A DNA stretch of 64,000 nucleotides. It comes from Alistipes sp. Lineage in GTDB: Bacteria; Bacteroidota; Bacteroidia; Bacteroidales; Rikenellaceae. Positions 1 to 9,054 of this stretch are shown piece by piece (the stretch's first letter is position 1; each line of letters starts with the position of its first letter). Location: positions 1-64,000 of the forward strand of contig JAFWYM010000012.1 in the NCBI GenBank assembly GCA_017517705.1. The letters run 5' to 3'. Made by a program: the position numbers and the translations under genes. Below the pieces are notes generated by a model that ran no database searches, had not been told where the DNA came from, and saw only the letters and a list, made by a program, of their open reading frames with translations.

Positions 1-164
1 ACTCGAAGAATGGTCAGGAGGTGATGACCCTGCTCAAAGAGCTCCATCAGGAGGGCACAACCATCATTATGGTTACCCACTCGCAGCACGATGCCTCGTA
101 TGCAAGCCGTACCATCTGCCTGTTCGATGGTAAGATTGTGACTGATGTAAAGAGTCATTTGTAA
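1..164 (+). CDS. ABC transporter ATP-binding protein (3' fragment, 5' end outside window)
   Basis: Only the last 53 codons are present, read from position 3 to a TAA at 162-164. The peptide contains the H-loop (IIMVTHSQHDASYA) followed by the typical C-terminal strand ending in LFDGKIVTD, as in MacB/LolD-type ABC ATPases that drive FtsX-fold permeases. The Walker A, signature and Walker B motifs lie upstream of the window. The two large FtsX-like permeases that follow at 333 and 2757 on the same strand are the likely partners. Family is clear; substrate cannot be inferred. Confidence 0.85.
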   Translation, partial: SKNGQEVMTLLKELHQEGTTIIMVTHSQHDASYASRTICLFDGKIVTDVKSHL

Positions 165-169
165 TGAAA

Positions 170-245
170 TTAGTGAATTTAAGGAGTTTAAGGATAAGTA
201 AATCACTAAATTCCCTACTCTCCCTAAATTCCCTAAACTCACTAT
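170..245. repeat. 9-bp-unit inverted array, copy R1
   Basis: Left half has units such as aaggagttt/aaggataag; right half has reverse-complement units (ttccctact, ctccctaaa). It sits between the ABC ATPase stop and the first permease. It belongs to the same family as the copies at 24692, 48863, 54693, 60243 and 62657, but lacks the gcgctatc hinge. Confidence 0.7.
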
Positions 246-332
246 AAAAAACCAACCATAAGCACCCCAGGCTTGGGCAGGTTTGACCGCCTCCCAGGCC
301 ACTAAGACAAAAACGAATAAAACTCAAACAAT

Positions 333-2750
333 ATGAAAATCGCGTTTAAGAATTTCTTGATGACATTACGTCGTTACAAGGTCGCATCGCTGCTTAATGT
401 GCTCGGTTTGACCCTCGCCTTTGTGGCGTTCTACATCATCTTTTCGCAGGTGTGGTTTACACTAACCTACAACCACTCTCTGAAAGATGCTGATCGTACC
501 TATCTTATCTCTCCCGACTTTGGTGGCGAAAAAGGTGATATGAAATGGTCTTCCAACTCGCCTGGTAACTTGGCTTATGTCGCTGCCGAGCAGTTTCCTG
601 ATGCTGAGGAGGTGGCCTCGTATGCGCCATATGCCGCCATCAGCCGCATTTGGGTAAAAAAGAGTGAATACAACTTTGAATCTTTCAATGACCAGATATT
701 TTATGCTACTCCCAACCTCCCATCGTTCTTCGGCTTTGAGTGCTTGGCTGGTGATTTTGACGAGCTCAAAAATCCAAATACAGTGATTATGTCACACTCC
801 GAAGCTGAGAAGTTGGGCTTAGGTGTAGGCGATGTAATCTACTTGGAGGGCGGCCGTATGTTTGACGACGGCAAGCCAACCGTGCAGAATACAATTGTGG
901 CGATATATGAGGATATGCCGAAAAACTCCATCTTCGGACATTGGAGTATTGTGCAGGGCGACGAGCAGGTACACACATCGGGCACTAATAATTGGAACTA
1001 CACAAACTTTGTACGTATGCGTGAGGGTGCCGACCTCAATACCTATATAGAAATTTTTAAAAAATGTTATGCCGATTGGTTCCTCGGTATGGCCGAGGAG
1101 TGGGTTGCTGAAGACCCCGAAGAGGAGGAGCTACTAAAGGAGGAGATTGAGAACGGTGCTCATATTCTCGCTACACGCCTTGTTCCTGTTGATGAGATGT
1201 ACTACACCGAATTTGACGAAGCATACAACTTCCAAACAGGCAAGAAATCAACCCCGATCATCCTATCGAGCATCGCATTTATCATCGTGCTGATTGCATT
1301 TATTAACTTTATCAACTTCTTCTTTGCACTCGTACCTGTGCGTATGCGTGCAGTGAATATCTGCAAGGTATTTGGCGCGAGTCAAGGTACACTGCGTTGG
1401 AACTTCTTGTTCGAGGCAATTGGCTTGGTACTTATCTCAATGGCTCTGACGCTCTATTTGATGGTGGCTATTCAGGATAGTTTTATTACGAACTACTCGA
1501 TTTGCTCGCTGGCTCTTGGTGATAACATCGCAGTCATTATTATAATGGTCGCGCTGATGGTGTTGTTAGCCGTTGTAGCAGCATTGTATCCCGCATTCTA
1601 CATCACCCGTTTTAATGCTGCGATGGGTGTTAAGGGTGGCTTTGCACAGTCGGCTGTAGGTCGCAGACTGCGCTCGGTAATGGTTGGAGCTCAGTTTACC
1701 GTAGCAATGATTCTCATCATTGTAACCGCTGTCTTCTTCTTGCAATATCGCTATATGATTAACTACGATTTGGGCTTTGACCGCTCAAATATTGTAACCT
1801 TTGCTTCGTGGGATTTGCGTGACCGCTCGGAAACAGTCATAGAGCGTCTGCAACAACATCCAGATGCCGAGGATGTGACTGCTTCTTGGGCAAACCTATT
1901 TAGAAACAATCAGACTTGGGGGCGAGCCTATCAGGACAAAAACTATCAACTTAAGGCTAACCCAGTGCGCTGGAACTTCCTCGACTTCTTTGGCTTTGAA
2001 GTGGTTGATGGTGTAGGATTCACCCCCTCGTCAAGCGAACGTGGAGAGATGATAATTATGAAATCGTTAAATCGTGAGATAGGTATTCCTGTCGGTTATC
2101 ATTTCCAAGATGGCTTTGATGTCGTGGGTGTGATTAAAGATGTGCGCCTAACATCATTGAGTGTTAATGATGATCACCACGCATTCTACTGCAATAACAA
2201 CAGTGATTTGTGTTATTACTACATACGCCTGCGTGCAGGAGCTGATGTCGAAGCCTTTGCCGACTATGTAGCCAAACTCACAAAGGAACTTGCACCTGCT
2301 GCTGACGAAGCCGAACTCTACTTCTTGGAAGAGTGGGTTGAAGGCCTCTATGAGCAAACTAAAAAGGATATGGTCTTGATTGGCTTGTTCGCTATTTTAG
2401 CTATTGTTATCGCACTGATGGGAGTATTCGGTATTGTGATGTTCGAGACGCAGCACCGCCGCTCGGAGATTGCCGTAAGAAAGGTCTATGGCGCAACAAC
2501 ACGCCAGATTGTCGAGATGCTTAACCTGCGCTATGTGTGGATTGTCGGAGGTTGCTTTGTGGTGGCAGCACCTGTGGCGTGGTATATCACCTCGCGCTGG
2601 TTGGAGCAGTTCGCCAACCGCATTGCACAGCCCTGGTGGCTCTATATCGTTGCCCTCGCCGTTGTCCTCGCCGTAACGGTCGGCCTTGTAACCCTCCGCT
2701 CGTGGAAGGCCGCTACGGAAAACCCCGCTGATGTCGTTAAATCAAACTAA
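333..2750 (+). CDS. FtsX/MacB-like ABC transporter permease, copy 1
   Basis: This 805-residue protein has the eight-TM plan of large Bacteroidota MacB_PCD-FtsX permeases. There is one TM near residues 18-40, a periplasmic region to about 305, a four-helix FtsX block at about 310-475 (starting near IILSSIAFIIVLIAFINF), a second periplasmic region, and a C-terminal FtsX block from about 685. The typical RKVYGATTRQI loop follows the sixth TM. The family couples a cytoplasmic ATPase to export or mechanotransmission across the inner membrane, often for lipids, peptides or antimicrobials. The ATPase fragment at 1-164 is upstream, and a paralogue starts 6 bp downstream. Codon use is more AT-rich than in genes after 6754. 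Substrate unknown. Confidence 0.9.
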   Translation: MKIAFKNFLMTLRRYKVASLLNVLGLTLAFVAFYIIFSQVWFTLTYNHSLKDADRTYLISPDFGGEKGDMKWSSNSPGNLAYVAAEQFPDAEEVASYAPYAAISRIWVKKSEYNFESFNDQIFYATPNLPSFFGFECLAGDFDELKNPNTVIMSHSEAEKLGLGVGDVIYLEGGRMFDDGKPTVQNTIVAIYEDMPKNSIFGHWSIVQGDEQVHTSGTNNWNYTNFVRMREGADLNTYIEIFKKCYADWFLGMAEEWVAEDPEEEELLKEEIENGAHILATRLVPVDEMYYTEFDEAYNFQTGKKSTPIILSSIAFIIVLIAFINFINFFFALVPVRMRAVNICKVFGASQGTLRWNFLFEAIGLVLISMALTLYLMVAIQDSFITNYSICSLALGDNIAVIIIMVALMVLLAVVAALYPAFYITRFNAAMGVKGGFAQSAVGRRLRSVMVGAQFTVAMILIIVTAVFFLQYRYMINYDLGFDRSNIVTFASWDLRDRSETVIERLQQHPDAEDVTASWANLFRNNQTWGRAYQDKNYQLKANPVRWNFLDFFGFEVVDGVGFTPSSSERGEMIIMKSLNREIGIPVGYHFQDGFDVVGVIKDVRLTSLSVNDDHHAFYCNNNSDLCYYYIRLRAGADVEAFADYVAKLTKELAPAADEAELYFLEEWVEGLYEQTKKDMVLIGLFAILAIVIALMGVFGIVMFETQHRRSEIAVRKVYGATTRQIVEMLNLRYVWIVGGCFVVAAPVAWYITSRWLEQFANRIAQPWWLYIVALAVVLAVTVGLVTLRSWKAATENPADVVKSN

Positions 2751-2756
2751 TAGCCT

Positions 2757-5204
2757 ATGTTTTGGAGAAATTTTTTAACATTACTACGCCGATACACCAC
2801 ATCGTCGCTACTCAACATAGTGGGTATGGCAGTAGCCTTTGCAGCGGTATATCTTATCGCTGTGCAGGTAAATTTTGACCTATCGTACAACCGCGTTATC
2901 AAAAACTCGGAGCGCATCTATCGCTTGGAGTACCCCAGCCAAACGGGCAATGGACGTTGGGAGTACTATTGGAATCGTCAATTCCCCGACATACTTACGA
3001 GTGTATGTCCAGAGGTAGAGGCAGCCGGTTCGTTGCATATTGATGTTTATATGTCGCAACGTGATTGGTCACTTAAACGAAATGCTGCAATTGAGAACAT
3101 AACATTGGAGATTGCTGCTGCCGAGCCCGAGGGATTGAAGGTCTTTCCATTTGAGTTTATAGATGGTGGCATAGAGGGATTTCAGGTTGGTGATGCAATT
3201 GTCCTAAGTGAGTCGGTAGCCAAGCGTCATAATCTCGCTGTGGGCGATAAGATATATTATGGTCGTGGGGCAAAAAGAGAGGATGCCTTCCGTACATTAG
3301 TGGGTATATATGAGGATTTTCCAAAGCCTTCGTCAATCGCCTATATTGATGGTTGGTATTGTTTAGATGCGCAAGAGTTTTGTAGCGAGAATCAGTGGAA
3401 CGATCCATACTATATTCGCCTACAAGAGGGGGCTTCTGTCGAAAAAGTTGAGGGCGTGATGCTTGAATGTGTTAAGGAGTATCTTCGTACAGCCGGATTT
3501 ACCGAGGAGGAGGTTGCCACGGAGATAAAGAGTTCTACTCCGCGTCTTAATCCAATCGGCAACCTATATTATGCAGAGGATGTTGACCCTGAAAAGTATC
3601 ACGGTAGCCGCATAACGACCTACACGCTGATTGCTATTGCCGTGCTGATTCTCGTTATCTCGTTTATCAACTTTGTAAACTTCTTCTTTGCGTTGATACC
3701 GAGCCGAATACGTGTGGTTAACAACTACAAAATATTTGGTGCTCCAACTGTAAAGTTGCGTCTGAACTTCTTGTTCGAGACCGTAGGTTTGATTCTCATA
3801 TCGTTGTTTGGCGCAGCAGTTATTGTCGTGCTCTTTACCGATACGCCACTTAAAGAGTATATCTCGACCTCGGTTGCTATCAATGATAATTGGTCGTTGG
3901 CAGGTGCTATTGCTTTGGGTGTGATTATCTTTGGTGTGGTGGTATCGCTCTATCCTGCGTGGTATATCACAAAGTTCTCGCCTGCGTTTGTTATCAAGGG
4001 TGACTTCTCGGCATCAAAGTCCGGTCGCATCTTACGCTATACGCTTGTAGGCATACAATTTACCATATCTATTGCGATGATTATATGCTCTATCTTTGTA
4101 TATCGTCAGCATCAATATATGCTCTTGCGTGATATGGGCTTCGACAAGGAGAATCTATTGGTTGTGGATGTCCCGTCTGACGCTGTTTATCCAACATCAT
4201 ACTCTTGGGAGAATCCGGGTATCGACTATACGCGTCGCAATGCTTTTATGGATGCTATAAAACATAACCCTCAAATCAAAGATATAGCCTTTGGTGGTAG
4301 TGCATTAGTCGCCGATGACTATTTTGGCAGCGTAACAGATGATTTGGGCGATGGTAGAGAGATTACATATAGCACATACTATGTGTCGTATAACTTTCTC
4401 GATGTTATGGGTATAGATATGGTTGATGGTCGTTCATTCTTGCCATCTGACGAGGAGAACCACACAGGAGCTTATATATTTAACGAGACAACAGCAAAGG
4501 AGTTTGAGCTAACTGCTGACTCTTCAATAAAAGGTCATATTAGAGGTACGAAAGCCCCTGTTGTAGGTATATGTAAGGATTTTAACTTTCAATCGGCACA
4601 CTTCGAAATTACGCCTTATGCCTTTTTAGTTCGCGGTAAGTTAATCTATAACCTCCCTCTTCACGCCTACATACGCACCGTGGCAGGGGCAGATATTGCT
4701 GCGGTGCGGGAGTATATCTTCGACACTATTATGGAGTTCGCTCCGGATGCCGACCCTGCAAAGGTTGATGTAAAATTCTTCGACAACGAGTTGGAGTTGG
4801 TATATCAGCGCGAGGATAAGCTCTCGACACTTGTTACCCTGTTCTCGTTCCTCTCGATTGTAATTTCGATTATCGGAGTCTTTGGCTTGGTACTCTTCGA
4901 GACACATTATCGCCGTAGAGAGATTGCAATTCGAAGAGTTTATGGAGCATCGTTCAGTGGCATATTGACCATGTTTAACCTAAAATATGTCTACATTGTA
5001 GCTATTTGCTCGGCGATAGCCATACCGCTAAGCTATTATGTGATTGATAGATGGATGCAACAATATGTTTATCGCGTGCCAATGTCGTGGTGGGTATATG
5101 CCGTGGCGGTCGCCATAATCCTCGCTATCACGGTCATCACGGTAACCCTCCGCTCGTGGCGTGCTGCCACCGAGAATCCTGCCGATGTGGTGAAAAACAA
5201 TTAA
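2757..5204 (+). CDS. FtsX/MacB-like ABC transporter permease, copy 2
   Basis: At 815 residues this is a paralogue of the preceding permease. It shares the N-terminal pattern (LLRRYTTSSLLNIVGM), the central four-helix FtsX block near residues 290-455 and an almost identical C-terminus (TLRSWRAATENPADVVKNN versus TLRSWKAATENPADVVKSN). The periplasmic regions diverge strongly, suggesting a heterodimer with distinct periplasmic faces (inference). It starts 6 bp after copy 1 and is presumably co-transcribed and translationally coupled with it. A promoter for the following genes lies about 70 bp downstream. Confidence 0.9.
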   Translation: MFWRNFLTLLRRYTTSSLLNIVGMAVAFAAVYLIAVQVNFDLSYNRVIKNSERIYRLEYPSQTGNGRWEYYWNRQFPDILTSVCPEVEAAGSLHIDVYMSQRDWSLKRNAAIENITLEIAAAEPEGLKVFPFEFIDGGIEGFQVGDAIVLSESVAKRHNLAVGDKIYYGRGAKREDAFRTLVGIYEDFPKPSSIAYIDGWYCLDAQEFCSENQWNDPYYIRLQEGASVEKVEGVMLECVKEYLRTAGFTEEEVATEIKSSTPRLNPIGNLYYAEDVDPEKYHGSRITTYTLIAIAVLILVISFINFVNFFFALIPSRIRVVNNYKIFGAPTVKLRLNFLFETVGLILISLFGAAVIVVLFTDTPLKEYISTSVAINDNWSLAGAIALGVIIFGVVVSLYPAWYITKFSPAFVIKGDFSASKSGRILRYTLVGIQFTISIAMIICSIFVYRQHQYMLLRDMGFDKENLLVVDVPSDAVYPTSYSWENPGIDYTRRNAFMDAIKHNPQIKDIAFGGSALVADDYFGSVTDDLGDGREITYSTYYVSYNFLDVMGIDMVDGRSFLPSDEENHTGAYIFNETTAKEFELTADSSIKGHIRGTKAPVVGICKDFNFQSAHFEITPYAFLVRGKLIYNLPLHAYIRTVAGADIAAVREYIFDTIMEFAPDADPAKVDVKFFDNELELVYQREDKLSTLVTLFSFLSIVISIIGVFGLVLFETHYRRREIAIRRVYGASFSGILTMFNLKYVYIVAICSAIAIPLSYYVIDRWMQQYVYRVPMSWWVYAVAVAIILAITVITVTLRSWRAATENPADVVKNN

Positions 5205-5270
5205 ACATTCTCGCATAAATATGTAATATGCTAAAATTCAAACCTTTTTAACAAAATTTAACCTGGAAAA

Positions 5271-5301
5271 TTTGGAAAATTCGTGGGGGGGGGTAAATTT
5301 G
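5271..5301 (+). promoter_or_regulatory. Bacteroidota promoter with G9 tract in the spacer
   Basis: A -33 TTTG at 5271-5274 and a -7 TAAATTTG at 5294-5301 are separated by 19 bp, matching the Bacteroidota sigma-ABfr consensus. The spacer ends with nine consecutive G (5285-5293) directly before the -7 box. Slippage in this tract would change the spacing and so promoter strength. The start codon of the secreted protein at 5346 lies 45 bp downstream. Confidence 0.7.
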
Positions 5302-5345
5302 TAGGCAGAAAAATTTAACAATAAATAAACTAACAAAAACAGATT

Positions 5346-5885
5346 ATGAAAAAGAGTTTGCTAATCCTTATTATTGCACTATTCGCAGGTGCTTATAGTG
5401 CAGAGGCGCAGAAGACAAAGTACAGCTATTTCAAGCCTGGATATTGGGGCAATATAGAGCTCAATGGCGGAGCAATGCTTAGTGAAGGTAGCAATATTGG
5501 CTTCAGCACCGTACACGGTGGTCGTCTCGGTCACGGTTTAGCAATGGGTATTGGTGCGGGTCTATATCTCGATGTATATGAGTTATACTATGTTTATAAT
5601 GTTCCTATTTTCCTCGAAACCAAATACTCGCCAATGAAGAGTGGTTTATCGCCATTCGTATCACTCCGTACCGGTTTTAGTATTACGGACTCGCTCACTA
5701 CGGGATTCTACCTTTCACCAGCCGTTGGTGTGGATTTACGACGCTTCTCACTATTCATTCGCTACGGCTACAACCTATTTCCAATGTCGGCAGATATCTC
5801 CTTCCCCGACCTCGATATGAACATCAACACTAAGGCGTATCTTCACGCACACTCATTATCGTTGGGCGTGGCAGTTAATTTCTAA
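5346..5885 (+). CDS. small secreted/outer-membrane beta-barrel-like protein, unknown function
   Basis: This 179-residue protein has a clear Sec signal peptide (MKKSLLILIIALFAGAYSAEAQ, cleavage after AEAQ). The mature part alternates aromatic and polar residues (YLDVYELYYVYNVPIFLET, FSLFIRYGYNLF) and ends VAVNF. This resembles a small outer-membrane beta barrel with a terminal aromatic residue. No specific family is recognised. It is the first gene behind the G9 promoter and is followed after 33 bp by a gene with a near-identical signal-peptide region. Expression could be phase variable if the G tract slips (inference). Confidence 0.7.
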   Translation: MKKSLLILIIALFAGAYSAEAQKTKYSYFKPGYWGNIELNGGAMLSEGSNIGFSTVHGGRLGHGLAMGIGAGLYLDVYELYYVYNVPIFLETKYSPMKSGLSPFVSLRTGFSITDSLTTGFYLSPAVGVDLRRFSLFIRYGYNLFPMSADISFPDLDMNINTKAYLHAHSLSLGVAVNF

Positions 5886-5918
5886 TAATTGCAACTAAAC
5901 AGAGAAAACCGATATAAC

Positions 5919-6431
5919 ATGAAAAAGAGTTTAGTAATCCTTATTATTGCACTATTCGCAAGTGCTTATAGTGCGGAGGCGCAGGAAAGCAAATCAACCG
6001 TGAAACCACGCTACGAGCAAGTTGGCTCGCACCACACATTCTCCGTGTCGACACCCTACCGACTCGAGTATAGCTATGAGTATGTATGGAATAGCGGCAT
6101 GTCATTGATTGGTCGCATCGGTGCCGGCAGCGAAGCATATTCGCCATACAAATACAACTACGAATGGAGTAACGGATTCCGTCTAACGATTGAGCCAAGA
6201 TACTATCTTAACAACGAGGACTTCTTCGCAGCGAAAATCAGTGGAGCGCTTTTAATCCCCAACACACCTTTTAGAACTTCATTAGTACCGGTCTACGGTA
6301 TCAAAAGAGAGTTCACGAAGCACTGGTTCTGCGAGTTTACCATAGGTGGAGGTGTCGGTTACTACTCGGGCAATTATGGCCGCTTCTTCTTCGAGCCACA
6401 CTTACAGTTTAGAATAGGCTTCAAGATTTAA
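5919..6431 (+). CDS. small secreted/outer-membrane beta-barrel-like protein, unknown function (tandem partner)
   Basis: The chosen ATG at 5919 gives 170 residues. An in-frame TTG at 5889 would only add ten residues ahead of an intact signal peptide, so it is rejected. The signal peptide MKKSLVILIIALFASAYSAEAQ differs from the upstream gene's at only two residues, and the DNA over the first 66 nt is nearly identical. The mature domains are unrelated at a glance. Aromatic-rich alternating segments (YRLEYSYEYVWNSGMSLIG) and the C-terminal FEPHLQFRIGFKI suggest a small beta barrel. Function unknown. Confidence 0.7.
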   Translation: MKKSLVILIIALFASAYSAEAQESKSTVKPRYEQVGSHHTFSVSTPYRLEYSYEYVWNSGMSLIGRIGAGSEAYSPYKYNYEWSNGFRLTIEPRYYLNNEDFFAAKISGALLIPNTPFRTSLVPVYGIKREFTKHWFCEFTIGGGVGYYSGNYGRFFFEPHLQFRIGFKI

Positions 6432-6753
6432 CACCTCGGATGCTCATCCACACACAAGTAAACTCAGCTCCGGGGAGACACACAAGTCGAAGATGTGCTC
6501 TACTCTTCAGTTTCTTACCCGATATCTTGAGTGTTACCGACTGAAAACTCATAAAATACGAAGTAAAATATCTTAGTCAAGCTCCACTCTCGGGCGTATT
6601 AAGGAATATAAAGAGACAAGACCTAATTAAATTCCAAAAAAAAGTGTTATCTTTGTATGATAGAGTGCGCGGTATGCGTTACAAGTGATGGAGAGATAGC
6701 GAAGTTAACTGCTATAATCTCTAAGAAAGGGAACATTTAGAGCGTAAGGATAT
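6432..6753 (+). promoter_or_regulatory. intergenic region with rfb promoter and structured leader
   Basis: No gene is supported in these 322 bp. A -7 box TATCTTTG lies at 6648-6655; no exact -33 TTTG is seen. About 90 nt of leader follow, containing an imperfect hairpin (AGAGATAGC at 6692-6700 with GCTATAATCTCT at 6711-6722) before rfbA. The leader could be regulatory, but no known riboswitch is recognised. Confidence 0.5.
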
Positions 6754-7620
6754 ATGAAAGGTATTGTTTTAGCAGGCGGCAGCGGCACGCGCCTATACCC
6801 CATAACCAAGGGTGTCAGCAAGCAGCTATTACCCATCTTCGATAAGCCGATGGTGTACTACCCCATTGCTGTGCTTATGATGGCGGGCATCCGCGAGGTG
6901 CTCATCATCTCCACGCCCGCAGACCTACCCTCCTTTCGTCGACTCTTAGGCACAGGCCAGGAGCTCGGCATGTCCTTTACCTATGCTGAGCAGCCGCAGC
7001 CCAACGGTCTTGCCGAGGCGTTCATCATCGGCCGTGAGTTCGTGGGCCACGAGAGCGTATGTCTCGTCCTTGGCGACAACATATTCCATGGTGCGGGCCT
7101 CAGTGACATCGTGCGTGAGGCTGCCGAGCGCACCGAGCAAGAGCATCGTGCCACAATATTTGGCTACCGCGTAGACCGCCCCGAGAGGTATGGTGTCGTG
7201 GAGTTCGACGCCGAGGGTCGTGCCCTGAGCATCGAAGAGAAACCCTCAAATCCGCGCTCCGAGTATGCCGTCACGGGTCTCTACTTCTACCCCAACAGCG
7301 TGCTCGACATAGCTCGCGAAGTGAAGCCCTCAGCTCGTGGTGAGCTCGAGATAACAGCCGTAAACCAAGAGTACCTCGAACGTGGGGAGCTCAACGTCGA
7401 GATTCTCGACCGTGGCTTTGCGTGGCTCGATACGGGCACTCACGACTCGCTGGCCGAGGCATCCATATTTGTCGAGGTGATAGAGAAGCGCCAGGGTCAG
7501 AAGATCGCATGCCTCGAGGAGATAGCGTGGCGCAATGGCTGGATTACGCGCCAGGAGCTACATCGTCTTGCCGAGCCTATGCGCTCAAACCAATATGGCC
7601 AATATCTACTTAAGTTATGA
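6754..7620 (+). CDS. rfbA: glucose-1-phosphate thymidylyltransferase
   Basis: This 288-residue protein converts glucose-1-phosphate and dTTP to dTDP-glucose, the first step of dTDP-L-rhamnose synthesis. The N-terminal nucleotide-binding signature is [20 protein letters not shown], followed by [17 protein letters not shown] and [13 protein letters not shown] (metal-binding Asp in GDN). [15 protein letters not shown] near residue 225 is characteristic of the short RmlA form. Length is normal. Its stop overlaps the rfbC start (ATGA). It heads the rfbACDB operon in the cytoplasm; the product likely feeds O-antigen or cell-surface glycan synthesis. Confidence 0.97.
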   Translation: MKGIVLAGGSGTRLYPITKGVSKQLLPIFDKPMVYYPIAVLMMAGIREVLIISTPADLPSFRRLLGTGQELGMSFTYAEQPQPNGLAEAFIIGREFVGHESVCLVLGDNIFHGAGLSDIVREAAERTEQEHRATIFGYRVDRPERYGVVEFDAEGRALSIEEKPSNPRSEYAVTGLYFYPNSVLDIAREVKPSARGELEITAVNQEYLERGELNVEILDRGFAWLDTGTHDSLAEASIFVEVIEKRQGQKIACLEEIAWRNGWITRQELHRLAEPMRSNQYGQYLLKL

Positions 7621-8189
7621 AGCTGATAACCACCGACATTGAGGGGGTATACATCCTCGAGCCAGAGGTCTACGACGACGCCCGCGGCTACTTCTTCGAG
7701 GCCTTCAACGAGCGTACATTTGCCGACATCACGGGCATAGCTACGCATTTTGTGCAGGACAACGAGTCGCGCTCGAGAGAGGGTGTCGTGCGTGGCCTAC
7801 ACTTCCAGCGTGCGCCCCACGCTCAGTCGAAGCTTGTGCGCGTTGTCGAGGGTGAGGTTATGGATGTCGCCGTGGATATACGTCGTGGCTCGCCCACCTT
7901 TGGGCGCCATGTTGCCGTAACGCTTAGTGGCGAGAACCACCGTCAGCTATTCATCCCCCGAGGCTGTGCCCACGGCTTTGTAGCACGTCGAGACTCCATA
8001 GTAGCGTATAAGTGTGACGCCTACTACGCCCCCGAGTGCGAGGATGCCATACGTTGGGATGATGCTACGTTAGCGATAGATTGGGGCATTGAGCACAACA
8101 GGGCGATAGTGTCAACGAAGGATGCCTCAAGTAGCACGCTCGCCGAGTGCGACGACCTCTTCGACTATAATACTGACTACTATGCGTAG
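7617..8189 (+). CDS. rfbC: dTDP-4-dehydrorhamnose 3,5-epimerase
   Basis: This 190-residue RmlC cupin carries out the double epimerisation of dTDP-4-keto-6-deoxyglucose. Motifs include [12 protein letters not shown], the catalytic-His region VVRGLHFQR (about residue 60) and [12 protein letters not shown] (about residue 118). It overlaps rfbA by 4 bp and rfbD by 8 bp, so the operon is tightly coupled. The last 30 residues ([17 protein letters not shown]) extend slightly past the usual core, which is common in this family. Confidence 0.96.
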   Translation: MKLITTDIEGVYILEPEVYDDARGYFFEAFNERTFADITGIATHFVQDNESRSREGVVRGLHFQRAPHAQSKLVRVVEGEVMDVAVDIRRGSPTFGRHVAVTLSGENHRQLFIPRGCAHGFVARRDSIVAYKCDAYYAPECEDAIRWDDATLAIDWGIEHNRAIVSTKDASSSTLAECDDLFDYNTDYYA

Positions 8190-9054
8190 AATACTCATCA
8201 CGGGGGGCGCCGGGCAGTTGGGGCAGGCGATATACGCTAAGTGCAATGGCAGCGACAACCACTACATCATCGCCACGCATGCCGACATGGATATATGCGA
8301 TGGCGAGGATGTGGAGAGAGAGATCGTAGACAACGCTATAGACATTGTGGTCAACTGCGCCGCCTACACCAATGTTGAGGGAGCGGAGGAACATCCCGAG
8401 GGTGCGATGGCCATAAATAGCGACGCCGTGGCACTATTGGCGGAGGTGTGCCACAAGCACGCAGTACGCCTTATACACATATCTACGGATTATGTCTTTG
8501 GGGGCGACCGCGAGCGACGACGACCCTATCGCGAAGATGACATCCCGCAGCCCATAAATACCTATGGACGCAGTAAGGCTCAAGGTGAGCGTGCTGTGCT
8601 TGCCACCTGTCGCGGTATAGTGCTACGCACCTCATGGCTCTACGCTCCGTGGGGCAAGAACTTTCTGCGCACGATACTAAGATTGGCATGTGAGCGCAAG
8701 GAGCTCAGCGTCGTCGACGACCAACGAGGTACACCCACATCGGCACTCGGTCTTGCCGAGGCCATCGTGGGGATAATCGATAGCGGCGCCATTGACAATA
8801 TGTCGGGCATATACCACTATTGCGATGGCGGCGAGTGTACGTGGTACGACTTTGCACGCGCCATCGTCGAGGAGGCAGGGATTAAGGGGTGCATCATCTC
8901 CCCCACCACAAGCCATGAGCGCGGAATGAAGGCCGAGCGTCCCACATACTCGGCACTGGAGTGTAGCCGCATAGGAGACATTAACGCTGTCGTCATCCTT
9001 CCGTGGAGAGAGCGACTCAGCGAGGTTATGGATATAATACGAAAGGCATTATGA
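8182..9054 (+). CDS. rfbD: dTDP-4-dehydrorhamnose reductase
   Basis: The ATG at 8182 gives 290 residues beginning [15 protein letters not shown], a GGxGQLG dinucleotide-binding motif at the N-terminus. The upstream in-frame start would add 20 unrelated residues inside rfbC. The short-chain dehydrogenase features VNCAAYTNVEGAEE, STDYVFGG and YGRSKAQGE (catalytic YxxxK) are present. The enzyme reduces dTDP-4-keto-L-rhamnose to dTDP-L-rhamnose with NAD(P)H, the last step of the pathway. It overlaps the rfbB start by ATGA. Confidence 0.96.
   Translation: MRRILITGGAGQLGQAIYAKCNGSDNHYIIATHADMDICDGEDVEREIVDNAIDIVVNCAAYTNVEGAEEHPEGAMAINSDAVALLAEVCHKHAVRLIHISTDYVFGGDRERRRPYREDDIPQPINTYGRSKAQGERAVLATCRGIVLRTSWLYAPWGKNFLRTILRLACERKELSVVDDQRGTPTSALGLAEAIVGIIDSGAIDNMSGIYHYCDGGECTWYDFARAIVEEAGIKGCIISPTTSHERGMKAERPTYSALECSRIGDINAVVILPWRERLSEVMDIIRKAL

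Noticed and set aside
73-327. 84-residue minus-strand frame before the first permease
   Set aside because: Overlaps the ABC ATPase coding region and array R1; composition reflects the repeat.
6661-6753. Riboswitch in the rfbA leader
   Set aside because: Only one imperfect hairpin; no known riboswitch consensus recognised, and rfb operons are not typical targets.
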